This document shows, in pieces, positions 60,801 to 64,000 of a stretch of 64,000 nucleotides of DNA. Source of the DNA: Tamarix chinensis (taxonomy: Eukaryota; Streptophyta; Magnoliopsida; Caryophyllales; Tamaricaceae); assembly GCA_030549775.1 (NCBI GenBank), contig CM060181.1, positions 59,517,701 through 59,581,700 on the forward strand. Reading direction: 5' to 3'. Position 1 is the stretch's first letter. The number at the start of each line of letters is the position of its first letter. Position numbers and translations under genes: made by a program. The notes under the pieces were generated by a model. It was not told the DNA's origin, searched no databases, and saw only the letters and a program-made list of their open reading frames with translations.

Positions 60801-62224
60801 ATTGTGAGACCATAGGATAGTAGTCTAACACATTTCTCAAAAAGGAATACTTGATTGTATATAACTAACCTAATGGATTATGTAACTTGGAAAATGGAGC
60901 AAACAGGAAATTCATGTAAGTGGCTTGTAGAAGAGCCAAGTGAGTTGCATAATAACTTGCTCACATGACTATATGTTTCTATCCATGATATCTATATTGT
61001 GATGATAAGTATGTTGAGTTATGAATTGTCTAAGTTTAGTATAGCATGAATTCCTGATGATTTCTATGACCATGATCAAGCATGTATACCAAATTTTATT
61101 ATGTGAAAATGATATGTGTTTAGTGTGATTTTTGTACTATATCTCAGCCTTGCATATTTGTGACTCATTTTAAGGAGGCAACTTAGCTTACGTAGTATGT
61201 AGCGTATTGATGTGCTCATTTGCTTAGTCACTTGCTTAATCCAACAAGCAAATAGCAATTTACAAGTTTTTTAGGGCGGCCACTAGTCAGCCGACCTTAT
61301 GTTGGACTTGGGTCATGAAAGCATGGACATTAGGAGTTTTTTTGGGTCCTTCATGGACCAAAGTTTTGGTTTTTCCCTGAGCAAATTGTTTGTCTTCCCA
61401 TTGTATTTCAATACTTTTAAATTATTCTCTTCTATGTATTATAAATAGTTTGAGAACCCATTGTGGCCCTATTCATAAACATTTATTATGATAGCATTAT
61501 GATAAAAGTATTTGTGCACTATAATTCTTGTAATTGGTTTGTTTAGTTTTCTTAGCCTTGTATCTACCATGGGAAGAGTGGTAGATGTCTATCTTGTGTT
61601 AGATGCAGCCATAACACCACATTTTTTCTAGGTATTTGGTAAATTTTTTTCTCTTAAAAGATAAGGGTGCTACATACCCTCATGGTCTCTTAATACCCAT
61701 AGATGTCAAAATAATAATCAAATGACCAAAAGTTCAGTCAAAGCTAAAAGAACCACTAATAGACATAAATTCCAACTGAAGCCAAATAAACAAGTTAGGT
61801 AACTAGTATTTTTAATATCGATACCCCTCAGTACATCATGAGTGTCTAGAGTAATAAATGTACTAGGTAAATATTATATATGTCTAAAGGTAAATTGACC
61901 CCGGTAGCTAATCAAGGATTAGATGATCTAGACTCCTCTAGTAATCCACGATATTCTACAATAAATGATTAATTTTTTATTGTCCACTTCATATACCACA
62001 CAGGGCCTACATAGCATACAAAGCCAACCATAACCACTTAACCATCCAAATTATTCCTCATAATGCTATGAGGGAGTTTAATGGTAGCAATATCAATAAC
62101 TGGCCAATTTGATTCACCTAATGAATTAATTAATCCATAAAAAGTATTGGATTTCCATTTTCTAAGAGTCGTACCATAACATAATATCAATTCTTAAATC
62201 ACCGTAAGGTTGAAAGGAAACAAA

Positions 62225-62515
62225 ATAAGCATTCTAGCTTAAACTAGTCGATTGGGTATATAAACCAATTGATTGTTTTGGTGCAGCTAAACCCATGCAA
62301 CCCTATAAAAGTTGGTTTGTTAAACAAGTTAATTGTTCTTGAGACTATTCAATTAATTTGACCAAACTAATCCATGGGTTTAAATATAGGCCTAACCAAA
62401 AATCACCACTAGCAAATCAATTGATCAGTTTCTTATAACCATTCGACTATTCTAGAGACTAGTCAATTGATTAGATCAAACCAGTCAATCAGTCTACACA
62501 ATAACAACATCTCTA
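62225..62515 (-). repeat. CCAATTGACTGG-like motif array in minus-strand L2 #5
   Basis: Reverse-oriented counterpart of the arrays in plus-strand L2 copies, with for example 'gtcgattgggtatataaaccaattgattg' and 'gactagtcaattgattagatc'. A further short cluster lies at 63675-63790. Confidence 0.65.
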
Positions 62516-64000
62516 GGAATTTATACACACGATTCATACCATAACTACCAATCATGTCACCTCCATATCACTATAAATCACCAAAACTAAGATTGACATG
62601 CTCCATTACTAAAATCATGTTGCATTTCCAAAGAATCATCAAATCATCTACATAAAGCTCATGCTTTACAACATATCACAACTTAAGGCATAGATTACAA
62701 GAATATTACTACTATCATATAATCATGTAAAAATAAGAATTTCCAAACAAAACACTAACCTACCTGCTCATTCATTCCACACCTCAAAACAATAATGGCT
62801 TACTTAGTGAAGCTTATAAAAATTCTCACCAAGTGGGGGAACACTTTAGTTAAAATGTCCTAAACCTTGAACACCTTAAAAGAGAGATTAAAACTCAAAA
62901 ATTTCTACATAAAATTATGTAAAACCAAACAAAATACAAAATTTGAGGTAAAACACAAGGTACCAGCTCACCACAATTTATACCAAGGAAAACCATCTAA
63001 ATCCTCTATATTTTCCTAAATATAACCCAATCTTTCTAGGGATTAAAATAAGAAGGAATTATAGGAAAGATTAGAAGAGTTATGATAAGTGGTAAATGAA
63101 GAACACTAAGGGTAAAGAAGCGGAGACAAAAGTGAAAGAAAAATGGGGCAATCTTGGTGGATAAAAGAAAAGGAGAGAAAAAGAGAGTCAAAACTATTTA
63201 TACACCTATAGTCTGCTAAGAAATGAAGTTTATAGATGTATCTAATCAAAACCCTAATTATCATACTTGAATTCAAGCAACGTAGGGCACATTTATCAAG
63301 GAAAGGGTTGGCTTTTCTTATGGCTCATTTTGTGATGGCTGGAATATTTCAAGCTAATGTGCTTTAGAGTAATCCAGGTTCAAGAAGAGAAAAGAGAAAA
63401 AAAAATGCATAGGATACATTCAACAAGCATTGTAATGATCTTTAGAAATGAAAATCATATGTCCATACATGCACATAATAGAGAGGATGAATGGAACAAA
63501 AGGGATGAGGTCATCCTTCTCTTTTTTTTCAACTTTGGTGTCCAAATCCATTCATGGTAAGAAAAAGCTTAGGTTAATCATAACTTGTCACAAATTATTT
63601 AGAAACACATCTTAGCTTGATTGTCAAGATTCAATATTGTTAGAAAAAAAATTCATAAAAAATGAACAGTTTAGGAAAACCGATCAATCAGTTTGATGCA
63701 CCTACCGACTAGTTATAGGCATGTTGATCAGTTTCCTAGGCCAATCAACTGGTTATCTTGAACCAAAAATATATGTTGAAGATGACAAAATAGTCTATCG
63801 GTTTATAGAACCAATTTTTTTAAAAAAATCTTTTTCTTCCTTATTTTCCAAACTTGTCCAAATCCTTTAATTCATATCTAAAATACATTACCAAAATAAG
63901 ATCAAATGTCATCAAAATAATCATGAATCACATGAATTTTTACACATTATAGATTAAATTTATAGGTTATTACATTATCATAGCGAAAAAAAAGTATTCA

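Larger units (their letters stand above)
58242..61674 (+). mobile_element. Plus-strand L2 LTR, most complete copy (~3.4 kb)
   Basis: Begins TGTAATACCCCACAATTTT and ends AAGGGTGCTACA. It has a TATA box at 59007, motif arrays at 58420-58540 and 59715-59985, ~55-bp tandem units at 60600-60800, a palindrome-related TACGTAGTATGTAGCGTA at about 61188-61207, and the 3' landmark 'gttagatgcagccataacacc' near 61600. Flanks share only ATAC, so the target duplication is uncertain. No coding content. Confidence 0.7.
57351..64000 (-). mobile_element. Minus-strand L2 LTR (#5), split by a plus-strand L2 and leaving the window
   Basis: Host sequence is 57351-58241 and 61675-64000. It starts TGTAATGCCCCCATTTTTAC (the 3' end read in reverse). 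The 'acacctaacattggatagacatctcac' landmark lies near 57450 and the 'ctatgtactgagtaag' site near 57836. After the insertion, 61680-62000 is the reverse complement of the segment at 60440-60840. A minus-strand TATAAATA lies at 63195-63202. No genes are seen to the window end. Confidence 0.65.

Overview
This window looks like intergenic DNA from a large, repeat-rich seed-plant genome, most likely an angiosperm. It is A+T-rich by eye. It holds a plant-type Ty1/copia element with a Met-tRNA-like primer site, a plant L1-type LINE, a hAT-type transposon with an 8-bp target duplication, and many TG...CA LTR-like sequences. I see no convincing host gene, tRNA, rRNA or intact open reading frame. The species cannot be named from this sequence.

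Almost everything is nested transposable elements. I use four provisional labels for repeat families recognised only by comparing copies inside this window. L1 (not the LINE) is a giant LTR-like element of 5.6-6.1 kb with three copies: 4925-10994, 14984-20903 and 43969-49619. Copies 2 and 3 have perfect 5-bp target duplications. L2 is a related LTR-like family of about 2.6-3.5 kb present in both orientations. L3 is a 1.8-2.0 kb LTR-like sequence (1-690, 691-2665, 6265-8051). L4 is a 1.58-kb LTR-like insertion (18380-19961).

Layout. 1-2665: L3 copies forming a near-identical inverted repeat. 2666-4924: LTR fragments and unassigned A+T-rich DNA. 4925-10994: L1 copy 1, interrupted by L3. 10995-14048: unassigned. 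14049-29763: one minus-strand L2, split by L1 copy 2 (itself carrying L4), by a plus-strand L2 and by a LINE. 29764-34637: LTR fragments. 34638-41634: a minus-strand L2 carrying a degenerate Ty1/copia element with both LTRs. 41635-50960: another minus-strand L2, split by a hAT element and by L1 copy 3. 51536-55209: an L1-related LTR. 55210-64000: further nested L2 copies in both orientations, running off the window.

No genes cooperate here. All coding remnants (copia gag/protease/integrase/RT/RNase H; LINE endonuclease/RT) carry stops, frameshifts and lost catalytic residues. The points of interest are non-coding: conserved TATA boxes, a length-conserved block with splice-like signals, palindrome/hairpin modules shared between L1 and L2, short tandem units containing inverted repeats, and a TCGG-rich subterminal structure in the hAT element. 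All family assignments, identities and boundaries come from reading by eye; no database search was possible.
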